Positions 40,727 to 53,252 of a stretch of DNA of 54,128 bases are shown here, piece after piece. Every line of letters begins with the position of its first letter. The stretch's first letter is position 1. Source of the DNA: an uncultured Collinsella sp. (GTDB lineage: Bacteria > Actinomycetota > Coriobacteriia > Coriobacteriales > Coriobacteriaceae). The position numbers were made by a program, and so were the translations under genes. The notes beneath the pieces are model-generated. The model ran no database searches. It had not been told where the DNA came from and was given only the letters and a program-made list of their open reading frames with translations. Where the stretch lies: contig CAKURW010000006.1 of NCBI GenBank assembly GCA_934675795.1, forward strand, positions 1-54,128. Direction: 5' to 3'.

Positions 40727-40765
40727 AAAGTAGTTAATTTGGGACGGGGCTTTTTTGACTACTTT
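40727..40765. repeat. GGGACGGGG-core palindrome (copy h)
   Basis: Arms AAAGTAGT (40727-40734) and ACTACTTT (40758-40765) enclose GGGACGGGGC and a T run. Same architecture as the GGGGACAG family but a variant core. Confidence 0.6.
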
Positions 40766-40775
40766 CAGTAGGTAA

Positions 40776-40807
40776 GAAAAAAGCCCCGAGGCAACGCCCC
40801 AGGGCTC
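40776..40807 (-). terminator. Terminator of the tRNA cluster
   Basis: On the minus strand, AGCCC..GGGC/GCCT..GGGGCT forms a stem followed by TTTTTT, 16 bases after the last tRNA-Ile. Confidence 0.8.
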
Positions 40808-40823
40808 TTCACGGTTTTGATGG

Positions 40824-40897
40824 TGGACCTGACAAGATTCGAACTTGTGACCTCCCGGTTATCAGCCGGACGCTCTAACCAACTGAGCTACAGGTCC
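40824..40897 (-). tRNA. tRNA-Ile (anticodon GAT), second copy
   Basis: Acceptor GGACCTG pairs with CAGGTCC. Anticodon stem CCGGC/ACCGG with GAT; T-loop GTTCGAATC; encoded CCA at 40821-40823. Identical to the copy at 41048-41121. Confidence 0.96.
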
Positions 40898-40904
40898 ATC
40901 ATGG

Positions 40905-40977
40905 TGGAGGTTAGGGGGATCGAACCCCTGACCTCAGGCTTGCAAAGCCCGCGCTCTCCCAGCTGAGCTAAACCCCC
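40905..40977 (-). tRNA. tRNA-Ala (anticodon TGC)
   Basis: Acceptor GGGGGTT pairs with AACCTCC with one G-U. Anticodon loop reads TGC. Encoded CCA at 40902-40904. Confidence 0.96.
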
Positions 40978-40988
40978 ACGGAGACAGT

Positions 40989-41033
40989 AATAAACACCCC
41001 AGCGGCGACTCGGCTCTCGCTGGGGTGTTTATT
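40989..41033. terminator. 16-bp bidirectional hairpin inside the tRNA cluster
   Basis: Bases 40989-41004 pair perfectly with 41018-41033 (A/T-rich outer ends). It lies between tRNA-Ile and tRNA-Ala and may end or attenuate the transcript there. Confidence 0.7.
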
Positions 41034-41047
41034 GCGAAAGAAAGTGG

Positions 41048-41121
41048 TGGACCTGACAAGATTCGAACTTGTGACCTCCCGGTTATCAGCCGGACGCTCT
41101 AACCAACTGAGCTACAGGTCC
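41048..41121 (-). tRNA. tRNA-Ile (anticodon GAT), first copy
   Basis: Identical in sequence to 40824-40897, with encoded CCA at 41045-41047. Confidence 0.96.
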
Positions 41122-41135
41122 ATCGCGCAAGGGAT

Positions 41136-41165
41136 ATATTAGACGAGTCGTTACGCGCGCGTCAA
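41136..41165 (-). promoter_or_regulatory. Promoter of the tRNA-Ile/Ala/Ile cluster
   Basis: Minus-strand TTGACG (41160-41165), an 18-base spacer and TAATAT (41136-41141), 15 bases before the first tRNA. Confidence 0.7.
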
Positions 41166-41169
41166 CAAC

Positions 41170-41356
41170 TTTTTTGAAAATCTTTGAGGGGGTGTTCGCC
41201 CCGGCCGCACGGCGGCATGTGAAGTCGCCTGCTCGGACAGTCCTGGCTCGCACGGAGAGCACATTAAGTGCTCTCCGGCTCGTGCGGAACTCGCGATCGA
41301 CTTCATATGCCGCCGTGCGGCCGGGGCGAACGCGGGTCCCGAAGGTTTTCAAAAAA
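41170..41356. repeat. 187-base long hairpin between gyrA and tRNA genes
   Basis: The outer stem pairs 41170-41186 with 41340-41356 (T6GAAAA / TTTTCA6, two G-U). The main stem pairs 41194-41227 with 41298-41331: 34 positions with a single G-U. An inner hairpin pairs 41254-41262 with 41268-41276 around ATTAA. Confidence 0.85.
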
Positions 41357-41383
41357 GCGGTCGGCGCGCAGTGCGCCGACCGC
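41351..41383 (-). terminator. Terminator of gyrA
   Basis: On the minus strand, an 11-bp stem GCGGTCGGCGC/GCGCCGACCGC is followed by TTTTTT, 40 bases after the gyrA stop. Its T run overlaps the edge of the long hairpin. Confidence 0.85.
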
Positions 41384-41423
41384 CGATATATGGGGTCTGA
41401 TAATTTCTACCAGCTAGGGCCTC

Positions 41424-44165
<2,742 letters not shown>

Positions 44166-44176
44166 GTTACCTCCTC

Positions 44177-46249
<2,073 letters not shown>

Positions 46250-46255
46250 TTATCG

Positions 46256-46284
46256 TAAAAATATACCCTCGGGAACGAGGGTAT
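46256..46284 (-). terminator. Terminator after dciA
   Basis: ATACCCTCG/CGAGGGTAT with a 4-base loop, followed on the minus strand by ATTTTTA. It separates dciA from gyrB. Confidence 0.7.
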
Positions 46285-46312
46285 TTGGCTCTACAAGGCC
46301 ACCAGATGCGAT

Positions 46313-46876
46313 TTAAGGCTCTTTTTTGCTCTGCACGCCCTTGGCCCACTCGGCACTGGCTCTCATGGCATTCTCGAGGGCCTCGCGCAGTTTTTGGTCT
46401 TCGATGGGTGCCACTTGGCGCTCGATCTCGGCGCGCTCGGACTCGCTGAGGTCGGCGTGCGGAGCTGGCGGGCGTTCGTTCTCGGCCGGCCGCAGGCGCT
46501 CCTTGGCGGCGGGCGGCGTGTGGCCGGGGGCGGTCGTTTTAAACACCAGGCCGTCAACATGTGCGCCGGCGCGCTCCATGCGCGCTCGGATGATCTCGCG
46601 CAGCAGCGTCATTTCCTGCGTCCACGAGGGCGAGTCGAGATACACCAACAGCTCGTTGGACTCGGGCAGATAGCGCAGGCCCGTCACATGGCGCCCTTCG
46701 CGCGTTCCCGCGCACACCGTGTTCCAGGCGCGATAGATTGCACACGATTGCTCGGCGGCCTCCATTTGGGCACGACGCTCCGGTGTCGCCGCGGCCATAA
46801 TGCGCTGGCGTTCGGCCTCTAAAAAGCCGCCGAAAGCAACCGTGCCGTTCTCACGCTCATAATTAGCACGCCTCAC
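46313..46876 (-). CDS. dciA: DciA-like (DUF721) helicase-loading family protein
   Basis: 187 residues. The N-terminal half matches the DUF721/DciA pattern (AIYRAWNTVCAG...GLRYLPESNELLVYLDSPSW then TQEMTLLREIIRARM, here broken). DciA is the ancestral DnaB helicase loader or operator, and its place between recF and gyrB is typical of actinobacteria. The C-terminal 75 residues are charged and low in complexity. The start is most likely GTG at 46876, overlapping the recF end by 14 bases; no good ribosome site is seen, which fits translational coupling. Confidence 0.8.
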   Translation of the reverse strand: MRRANYERENGTVAFGGFLEAERQRIMAAATPERRAQMEAAEQSCAIYRAWNTVCAGTREGRHVTGLRYLPESNELLVYLDSPSWTQEMTLLREIIRARMERAGAHVDGLVFKTTAPGHTPPAAKERLRPAENERPPAPHADLSESERAEIERQVAPIEDQKLREALENAMRASAEWAKGVQSKKEP

Positions 46877-47969
46877 CCATGCTCACCACCTTGGCTCGAT
46901 CAAGTAGGTCATCGGTAAAGTACCCCAGATTGGTGGTGGTTATGACCGTCTGGATATCATCGCCGATCAACTGCAGAAAAGCGTCTCGGCGCCCGGCATC
47001 GAGCTCACTCATCACGTCATCCAGCAGCAGCAGCGGGGCAGTGCCCAAAATGACGCGGGCAACGGCCACCTCCGCCACCTTCCAGGCCAGCACCAGCGTA
47101 CGCTGCTGCCCCTGGCTGGCAAATGAACGGGCAGACCGCCCTGCAACGGAAAACTCAATCTCGTCGCGATGCGGCCCCACGAGCGTCACGCCGCGGCGCA
47201 TCTCCTCGTCGGCGCGCTCGTCGAGCGCCGCCAACATGCGCTCGTACGCCCAGTCCTTCAGCTCTTCTCGGTCCTCGGTCTGGGGCAAATCCCCCAGCGT
47301 GGACACGTAGGACACGTCCGCGGGCTCGCCGGACGCCACTTGTCCGTAAGCATCGCGCACATGGCCCGCCAGTCGGTCGACCAGGGCCAAACGATGCACG
47401 AGCAGGGCCGAGCCCGCACGGGCAAGCGATTCATTCCAGGCGCCAAGCATCTCGCGGCAGCACCAGCTCTCCTTGAGCAGGGCATTGCGCTGCGTCACGC
47501 AGCGGCCATAGGTGCTCGAAAGGTCGGCGTAGCGTGCACTCAGCTGCACGCCAAAGTCGTCGAGGGCGGCGCGGCGGACGCTGGCGCCACGCTTGACCAT
47601 ATCCAGGTGGTCCGGGCAAAACAGCACGCTCGGCAGAACCCCGCGCACACCGGCGGCAGAGCATCTCTTGCCGTTGCGGCTAAACGAGCGTTTACCGTCC
47701 TCCGCGCTCAATCCCATATCAAGTACGCGGCCGTCGCCCTCGAGCCTCAGCTCGATCTTGCACGAGCCCACGCCATCATGGACGAGCTCAGCTGCGGTCG
47801 GATGCCTAAACGAGGCGCCGCTCGTCAGCAGCTGCAGCGCCTCTATGAGATTGGTCTTTCCCGCCGCGTTGGGTCCCGCAAGTATCGTCACGCCCTCGTC
47901 CAGGGCAAGACGATAGCTCTCGAAACTGCGGTAGTGCGCGACGGAAAGATCGCGGGCGAACATGGTCAT
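46863..47969 (-). CDS. recF: DNA repair/recombination protein RecF
   Basis: An SMC-like ATPase of 368 residues that helps load RecA at gaps. Walker A is GPNAAGKTNLIEAL (31-44), and the C-terminal part has SQGQQRTLVLAWKVAEV (signature) and LLLLDDVMSELD (Walker B). The start is ATG 47969 or 47963, both weakly supported; the gene begins 9 bases after the dnaN stop. Confidence 0.95.
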   Translation of the reverse strand: MTMFARDLSVAHYRSFESYRLALDEGVTILAGPNAAGKTNLIEALQLLTSGASFRHPTAAELVHDGVGSCKIELRLEGDGRVLDMGLSAEDGKRSFSRNGKRCSAAGVRGVLPSVLFCPDHLDMVKRGASVRRAALDDFGVQLSARYADLSSTYGRCVTQRNALLKESWCCREMLGAWNESLARAGSALLVHRLALVDRLAGHVRDAYGQVASGEPADVSYVSTLGDLPQTEDREELKDWAYERMLAALDERADEEMRRGVTLVGPHRDEIEFSVAGRSARSFASQGQQRTLVLAWKVAEVAVARVILGTAPLLLLDDVMSELDAGRRDAFLQLIGDDIQTVITTTNLGYFTDDLLDRAKVVSMGEAC

Positions 47970-47978
47970 GGCGCAGCG

Positions 47979-49082
47979 CTAGATGCGAACCGGCATGACC
48001 AGGTACAGGTAGTTGATCTTGTCGTAGGACTTGAAGATGCCCGCCTGCGAGTAGCTCTTGAGCTCCAGCGTGATCTCCTTCTCCTTGGACAGGGCATTGA
48101 GGCAGCCGAAGATGTAGTGGTAGTTGAAGGCGATGGTGCCCGACTCGCCCTCGGCCTCGACATCGATCGTCTCCTGCGCAAGGTCCTGGTCATTGGAAAT
48201 GGAGGACAGGCCCATCTGCCCGTTCTCGACATCGATCTCGAACTTGACGGCGGGGTTGGCGCTCGCGATAACGGCCACGCGCTTGAGGGCGGCGTTAAAG
48301 GCGGCGACGTCGATCTTGACGCTCGTCACGCACGAATCGGGGATGAGCTGCTTGTAGTTGGGGTACACGCCCTCGATACGACGCGACACGTAGGTGGTGT
48401 TGCCGGCCTCAAAGACGACCTGGGTGTCGGTAGCCCCGATCATGATGGTCGCCTGGCTGGCCATGATGTTCAGTGCGTCGTTAAAGGCGTCAGCCGGAAC
48501 GTTGAGCTCAAAGGAGCCTTCGAGGGTCGAGGTCTCGACCTGCGTATCGCACACGGCCAAACGGAAGGAATCGGTCGCCACCAGGCGCACGGTGTTGTTC
48601 TCGACCTTCATGTGCACGCCACCCAGGATGGGGCGGGCCTTGTCGGTCGAGGTGACGCGCCACACGCGGCCGACCATCTCGGACAAGATATCGGTCGGCA
48701 GTTCCACGGCGCTCTCGATGGCATAGGCCGGAAACTCGGGGAAGTCATTAGCATCGAGCGTGTTCAGGCGGAAAGAGCTCTTCTCGCAACCAATCAGCAC
48801 CTGGCGCTCGGACAGCTCAAAGGTGACCGGGGCATCGGGGAGGGTCTTGGTGATATTGGAGAGCATCTTACAGGGGATAACCATCTCGCCCTCTTCTTCG
48901 ACATGCGCCGCGATGCGATGACGGATCGAGATGGTGTAGTTAGAGGTCTGGAATTCCAAGATGCCGTCTTGCGCCTTGACGAGCACGCCCGACAGGATGG
49001 GAAGGGTGGATGCCGAAGCGACACCCTTCATAACGACGCCGATGGCTTGTGTAAGCGAGCTCTGGCTGACGGTGAACTTCAT
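47979..49082 (-). CDS. dnaN: DNA polymerase III beta subunit (sliding clamp)
   Basis: A 367-residue clamp with three repeated domains. The N-terminus MKFTVSQSSLTQAIGVV and the C-terminus NYLYLVMPVRI are typical and intact. GAAAGG precedes the ATG. The gap to dnaA (49083-49320) is 238 bases and contains a TTTTCAACA and a TTTTCCACG. Confidence 0.97.
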   Translation of the reverse strand: MKFTVSQSSLTQAIGVVMKGVASASTLPILSGVLVKAQDGILEFQTSNYTISIRHRIAAHVEEEGEMVIPCKMLSNITKTLPDAPVTFELSERQVLIGCEKSSFRLNTLDANDFPEFPAYAIESAVELPTDILSEMVGRVWRVTSTDKARPILGGVHMKVENNTVRLVATDSFRLAVCDTQVETSTLEGSFELNVPADAFNDALNIMASQATIMIGATDTQVVFEAGNTTYVSRRIEGVYPNYKQLIPDSCVTSVKIDVAAFNAALKRVAVIASANPAVKFEIDVENGQMGLSSISNDQDLAQETIDVEAEGESGTIAFNYHYIFGCLNALSKEKEITLELKSYSQAGIFKSYDKINYLYLVMPVRI

Positions 49083-49320
49083 CTTTTAATACCTTTCTAT
49101 AGATATAAATATCTTAATAATAGTAATAGCACTGACGAAACTGTTGATTACTCCCAAAGACGCAGGTCAGACCCAAAAAGAGAATCGACAGCAGCCTGTG
49201 TGCAACAGGGGTGGTTTTCCACGTTCAAAACCTGCGCAAAACTTTTCATCACCGCGGGTTGGGTTTTAGACACCTTATGCCCGTGGTTTCGACAAGTTTT
49301 CAACAGGTGTCTCTATTTCC
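49083..49320. promoter_or_regulatory. dnaA-dnaN intergenic region with DnaA-box-like sites
   Basis: No gene. TTTTCAACA at 49297-49305 and TTTTCCACG at 49215-49223 resemble DnaA boxes (each matches 7 of 9 positions of TTATCCACA). An A/T-rich run lies at about 49090-49130. In many Gram-positive bacteria this interval is part of oriC. Confidence 0.5.
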
Positions 49321-51045
49321 CTACGAGCGCAGTGTAATTTTATCGCGCAGCGACTTGAGGTCTTCGGTGACGGTGCGATCTTCCTGGATCATCTTCTGGA
49401 CCTTTTTGTAGCTCGTGCTGACGGTCGAGTGGTTGCGGTTGCCAAATTCGGCGCCCACTGCCGTGGTCGTCATCTCGCACATCTCGATGGCCAGGTAGAT
49501 AGCGATATGGCGTGCTTTGGCGATATTGGCGTTGCGACGCGGGCCGATGAGCTCCTCGTGCGTCACGCCGTACTGCTCTTCGATGACGGACTGAACCGTT
49601 TGCACGTTGATCTTTTTGGCCGATGTGTCGAAGTACTGGCTGGCGATGGCGTCGATATCGTCAAAGGTGAGCTCCCCGCCCTCGCGCTCGCGGTCGCCCG
49701 CCTCGCCGGCGCAGCGCTCGCAAAAGCTCTCGAGTTCGCGGATGTTGGTGCCCGAGACCTCGGCCATGTGTTTAAAGTGCTCGTCGGTCAGGTGTCCGCC
49801 GTCGCCCCCATAGGCCGCCAGCAGCGAGTCGTCGCTTGCCTCGGGAGCGGCGACGATGGTGTTCTCGTAATAGCGCTGCAAGATCTTGTATTTCATCTCG
49901 TAGCTGGGCTCTGCGACCAGGCAGAGCATGCCGGCGTTGAAGCGGCTGGTCAGGCGCTCGTCCATGCTCAGGTCCTTGGGGGCGCGGTCTGCCGCGATGA
50001 CGACCTTCTTGTTGTTGCGGATGAACTCGTCCATGAGCTGGAAAAAGTAGTCCACGCTCGCGCGCTTGCCGATGATGTTTTGGATGTCATCGATGATGAG
50101 CACGTCCACGCCGTGGTACGCCTGCATGATGGGGGCGTTGCTCTTCTTTTGGCGGTCGAACTCGGTCATCAGGTCGTCCAGATATGCCTGGGAGTTGGCG
50201 TACTTGACCTTGATCTCGGGCGACTTCTCGGCGAGCTCGTTTTTGATGGCAAGCAGCAGGTGCGTCTTGCCCAGGCCCGATTTGCCGTAGATGAACAGTG
50301 ATGTGCACGTGCCGCGCTCGTCCGCGAGGGCGGCAAACTTGAGTGCCGAGCGATAGGCATGGCTGTTCTCGGGGCCGTAGACAAAGTTCTCAAAGGTAAA
50401 TTTTGAGTTCGCGGCGAGTGGGGCTCCATCCGTATTCTGCTCGGCCGGCACGGTCGGTGCTGGCATGGGTGAGGTGGGGGTCGCGGCTTGCGTGGATTTA
50501 GTCGGCGCCCCGCCCTTCATCTGGTTCATCATGCGACGAAAATCGTCGGCCGAGAGCGTGTTTTTGATTGCAATGCCCGAATCCGCGCCCGCCGCTGCGT
50601 CGTGAGCGATGGGCATGTGCGTGACGGGCGCGTTCGTTGGCGTCGCCGCCGCGGTCGGCAACGGTGCCATGGTTTCACGGGAAACATCGCTGTGCTGGTG
50701 CTCGATTGTCGGCACGTCGCCTGCGGAGGCCGGTGCCGCCGGGGAAGCGGCGGGAGCCGTGGCGGGCGCCGTCGCGGCAGCGGATTCCGCTACGGCGCCT
50801 TGCGGTGCCACGATGTCGAGCGCGATCGGTGCAAAGGCGATTTCTTCCAGATAGGCCTCAATAGTCGGCTGATGCTTTTTGAGCTGCGCGATGGCAAAGC
50901 GCGAGGGGGCCTCGATCGTGAGCGTATCTTCGGTCAGGCTTATGGCGCGCGATTGCCCCAGCATGTTGATGAGGCGTGCATCTTGGCCGTCGCGCTGGCA
51001 AAAGGCGATGGCATCCCCCAGGATGATGCTTGCTTCCTCGTCCAC
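49321..51045 (-). CDS. dnaA: Chromosomal replication initiator DnaA
   Basis: 574 residues. Domain I is at about 1-80. Domain II is a long Ala/Pro/Thr linker (about 82-215). The AAA+ domain has Walker A GKSGLGKT (254-261), Walker B VLIIDD (315-320) and sensor-2 NIRELE (434-439). In DNA-binding domain IV the recognition motif reads RNHSTV (537-542) where RDHTTV is usual. The start is GTG after GGGAGAG. It follows the ATPase/winged-helix gene by 15 bases and is probably co-transcribed with it. Confidence 0.97.
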   Translation of the reverse strand: MDEEASIILGDAIAFCQRDGQDARLINMLGQSRAISLTEDTLTIEAPSRFAIAQLKKHQPTIEAYLEEIAFAPIALDIVAPQGAVAESAAATAPATAPAASPAAPASAGDVPTIEHQHSDVSRETMAPLPTAAATPTNAPVTHMPIAHDAAAGADSGIAIKNTLSADDFRRMMNQMKGGAPTKSTQAATPTSPMPAPTVPAEQNTDGAPLAANSKFTFENFVYGPENSHAYRSALKFAALADERGTCTSLFIYGKSGLGKTHLLLAIKNELAEKSPEIKVKYANSQAYLDDLMTEFDRQKKSNAPIMQAYHGVDVLIIDDIQNIIGKRASVDYFFQLMDEFIRNNKKVVIAADRAPKDLSMDERLTSRFNAGMLCLVAEPSYEMKYKILQRYYENTIVAAPEASDDSLLAAYGGDGGHLTDEHFKHMAEVSGTNIRELESFCERCAGEAGDREREGGELTFDDIDAIASQYFDTSAKKINVQTVQSVIEEQYGVTHEELIGPRRNANIAKARHIAIYLAIEMCEMTTTAVGAEFGNRNHSTVSTSYKKVQKMIQEDRTVTEDLKSLRDKITLRS

Positions 51046-51060
51046 TGTCTCTCCCGTTCT

Positions 51061-52413
51061 TTAGCTCTGAGCTCGCACGCGAGCGGCGCCGAGTTCGGTC
51101 AGATGGTATTTCTGGCCATGCTTGATGACCAAGCCAGCCTGCGCCAAGTCATTGAGCGTGCGTGACCAAGTGGGGGCCGAGTTTCCAAACGCCCTCGCCA
51201 GATCGGTTGCACCGCACGCTTGATTTTGCGCCAAATAGCCCAGTGCGGCGTTGCCGCGATCGCTTACGAACACGTCCGGTTGTGGCTGCGCATACTGATT
51301 TGCTGCATTAGGATACATCATTTGAGCTGCTGGTTGTTGAGAACTCTGCATCGGCGGCATTTGCTGTTGAAAACTTTGAGGCCACTGTTGGTAAGGCTGC
51401 GGAGGCATCTGCTGGGCCCAGGGGTTGTACTGCTGCTGCGGCATCTGCTGGTACGGCTGCTGATATCCCTGCTGGTACTGCTGCGGGAACTGCTGGCCGT
51501 ACCCCAGCGGCGGCATCTGTTGATATGGATATCCCTGTTGGTACGGCTGATAGCCCATTTGCTGGCCACCCGGTGCGCCCGTCGCCTGCTGCATTGCTGC
51601 TGCATCCTGATCCGCCAGCGGCACGGCCTCTGGCATGTTTGGCGGCATCGACATCGATGTCGCCTGGGGCTCTTGTGTGGGAAGCATTCCGGGCTGCTGC
51701 ATCTGCCTCACGGGGGGCTGCATCTGCTGCGTTGCCATGGGCTGCTGCGCAAAAGCTCCCGGCAGGGGATATGTGGGCTGCTCCGTCTCGGGCCGCACGG
51801 CAGCACCGCGTCCGCCGGCACGCTCGATTTCCTGCACTCGTTTAGGGTTCAGGCTTACCGTAACCACGGTGCCGTTGCCCATGTTGTCCTCGATGGATAC
51901 GGCACCGCCGGCGTTTTCCAAATACTCCTGCACCATGGGAAACCCCGCTCCGGTTCCACGGATATAGCGCTTCATCTTGCTGTTTGCGCTGGTAACGCCA
52001 AAGTCGAAAGCGCGTTCCTTGTCGTCGATGCCTGGTCCTTGATCGGCAAAGCGGATGGTGTCTCCGCCGTCCAGAATCGAGATGATGGGCTCGGCAAAGT
52101 GCGCGTGGATAAAGTTTTCGACAATCTCGCGGATGACCATGAGCGAGATATGGCCGCCTTGTTCTTTCATGCACTGGTAGACGGTGTTGGTCGTCTCTTC
52201 CAAATACGTGCGGACATCTTGCGGATCAATGACGATCACCCGCGGTGTCGACAGCATGTCGTCATAGACGGCGATGCGCGCGGCGTACATGGCTTTTGGC
52301 GCCTGCGTGGTCGTCTGCTCGCCTTCCTCACGCTCTTCGCGCACGCCGGTGATGTGCTCGTTGTCGGGTGCCGGGTCTCCGGAATCGACCATGGTGTAAA
52401 AGTCGTCAGACAT
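51061..52413 (-). CDS. Origin-adjacent GHKL ATPase with Gln-rich linker and winged-helix domain
   Basis: 450 residues, no named family that I recognise. Residues 45-190 form a histidine-kinase/SpoIIAB-like ATPase: N box REIVENFIHAH (95-105), DQGPG (124-128), GTGAG (153-157) and NGTVVTVSL. No phosphoacceptor-His domain or membrane helix is seen. Residues 220-380 are a repetitive Gln/Pro/Met/Tyr linker (YQQGYPYQQMPPLGYGQQFP). Residues about 384-450 look like a winged helix (ACGATDLARAFGNSAPTWSR, then DLAQAGLVIKHGQKYHLTE). It lies between the putative oriC and dnaA, 15 bases before dnaA. Inference: a nucleotide-dependent regulator of initiation or of dnaA transcription. Confidence 0.8.
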   Translation of the reverse strand: MSDDFYTMVDSGDPAPDNEHITGVREEREEGEQTTTQAPKAMYAARIAVYDDMLSTPRVIVIDPQDVRTYLEETTNTVYQCMKEQGGHISLMVIREIVENFIHAHFAEPIISILDGGDTIRFADQGPGIDDKERAFDFGVTSANSKMKRYIRGTGAGFPMVQEYLENAGGAVSIEDNMGNGTVVTVSLNPKRVQEIERAGGRGAAVRPETEQPTYPLPGAFAQQPMATQQMQPPVRQMQQPGMLPTQEPQATSMSMPPNMPEAVPLADQDAAAMQQATGAPGGQQMGYQPYQQGYPYQQMPPLGYGQQFPQQYQQGYQQPYQQMPQQQYNPWAQQMPPQPYQQWPQSFQQQMPPMQSSQQPAAQMMYPNAANQYAQPQPDVFVSDRGNAALGYLAQNQACGATDLARAFGNSAPTWSRTLNDLAQAGLVIKHGQKYHLTELGAARVRAQS

Positions 52414-52758
52414 GCCGCTCGCAATCTTTCAAAAGGTTTCGAACAAATAGTAGCTCACCGTGCAACGTTTCTCATCTTTCGACAACTTTTCAAAACTTGT
52501 TGAAAACTTTGGAAAACGGGCGAAAAGTTCTCAACATTGCCAACATGACCTGTTGAAAACTCGATGAAATATCGTGAAAAGTTGCCATGCACCGCTAGAT
52601 CGAGCTTGGCTTATGGGGGAACCGTGTGAACTGCGCAACCTTTTACCTTTGATTTCTTGACATTTGAACATTGATTTCCCTACAATCTTCAAGCTCACGT
52701 GTCTATATCTGCGTCCGCGTCCCCGCGGACACTCGAAATGCAGCAGGAGGAACTTAAG
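52414..52758. other. Putative oriC region
   Basis: 345 bases at the point where transcription diverges between the dnaA and rpmH sides. It contains two TGTTGAAAA (52498-52506 and 52551-52559) and one TTCTCAACA (52528-52536), plus several TTTTC/GAAAA blocks and a palindromic TTTTCAA...TTGAAAA. It is richer in A+T than the flanks. No canonical TTATCCACA is seen. The rpmH promoter forms its right edge. Confidence 0.6.
52657..52686 (+). promoter_or_regulatory. Promoter of rpmH
   Basis: A consensus TTGACA, an 18-base spacer and TACAAT, about 70 bases before the rpmH start. Confidence 0.8.
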
Positions 52759-52893
52759 ATGAAGCGTACGTATCAGCCTAATAAGCGTAAGCGTGCCAAG
52801 ACCCATGGCTTCCGTGCCCGTATGGCCACTAAGGGTGGTCGTGCCGTGCTCGCCCGTCGTCGCGCCAAGGGCCGCAAGCGTCTCACTGTCTAG
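52759..52893 (+). CDS. rpmH: Ribosomal protein L34
   Basis: The standard 44-residue L34 ([20 protein letters not shown] and on to the basic C-terminus). AGGAGG lies upstream. A longer frame to 52699 covers the leader and is not translated. It heads rpmH-rnpA-yidD-yidC, the classic cluster beside oriC. Confidence 0.98.
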   Translation: MKRTYQPNKRKRAKTHGFRARMATKGGRAVLARRRAKGRKRLTV

Positions 52894-52913
52894 CAGCGAT
52901 ACACACATCTCGC

Positions 52914-53252
52914 ATGAAGACTATTAAGTCTCGGCAAGATTTCGAGCATGTGTTCAGTCAGGGGCGTCGTTTCAATCACCCTCTGATTCGAATGACCATA
53001 TGTGAATCGGTTGGCGAAGGCGACTCCGGAAGGGTCGCCTTCGTTGGTGCTAAGCGACTCGGTTGTGCCGTTGTGCGCAACCGATCTAAGCGTGTGATGC
53101 GCGAGGCCGCCCGCAGCTGCGGATTTCCCGTTGCGGGTTATGACATCATCTTGTTTGCAACTCCCAAGACGAGGGTTTCCTCGCCGCAGGAGATGGACAA
53201 GGCGTTGCGTTCGCTTATGAAGCGCGCCGGCGTTGCCGGGGAGGAGCGATGA
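52914..53252 (+). CDS. rnpA: Ribonuclease P protein component
   Basis: A 112-residue basic protein that supports the RNase P RNA in 5' tRNA processing. It has the RnpA signature VVRNRSKRVMREAAR (the RNR motif). It begins 20 bases after rpmH and overlaps yidD by 4 bases (ATGA). Confidence 0.96.
   Translation: MKTIKSRQDFEHVFSQGRRFNHPLIRMTICESVGEGDSGRVAFVGAKRLGCAVVRNRSKRVMREAARSCGFPVAGYDIILFATPKTRVSSPQEMDKALRSLMKRAGVAGEER

Noticed and set aside
51280..51800. The Gln-rich stretch as a sequencing or assembly artefact
   Set aside because: The frame stays open and in register, the repeats are irregular and the C-terminal domain continues normally.
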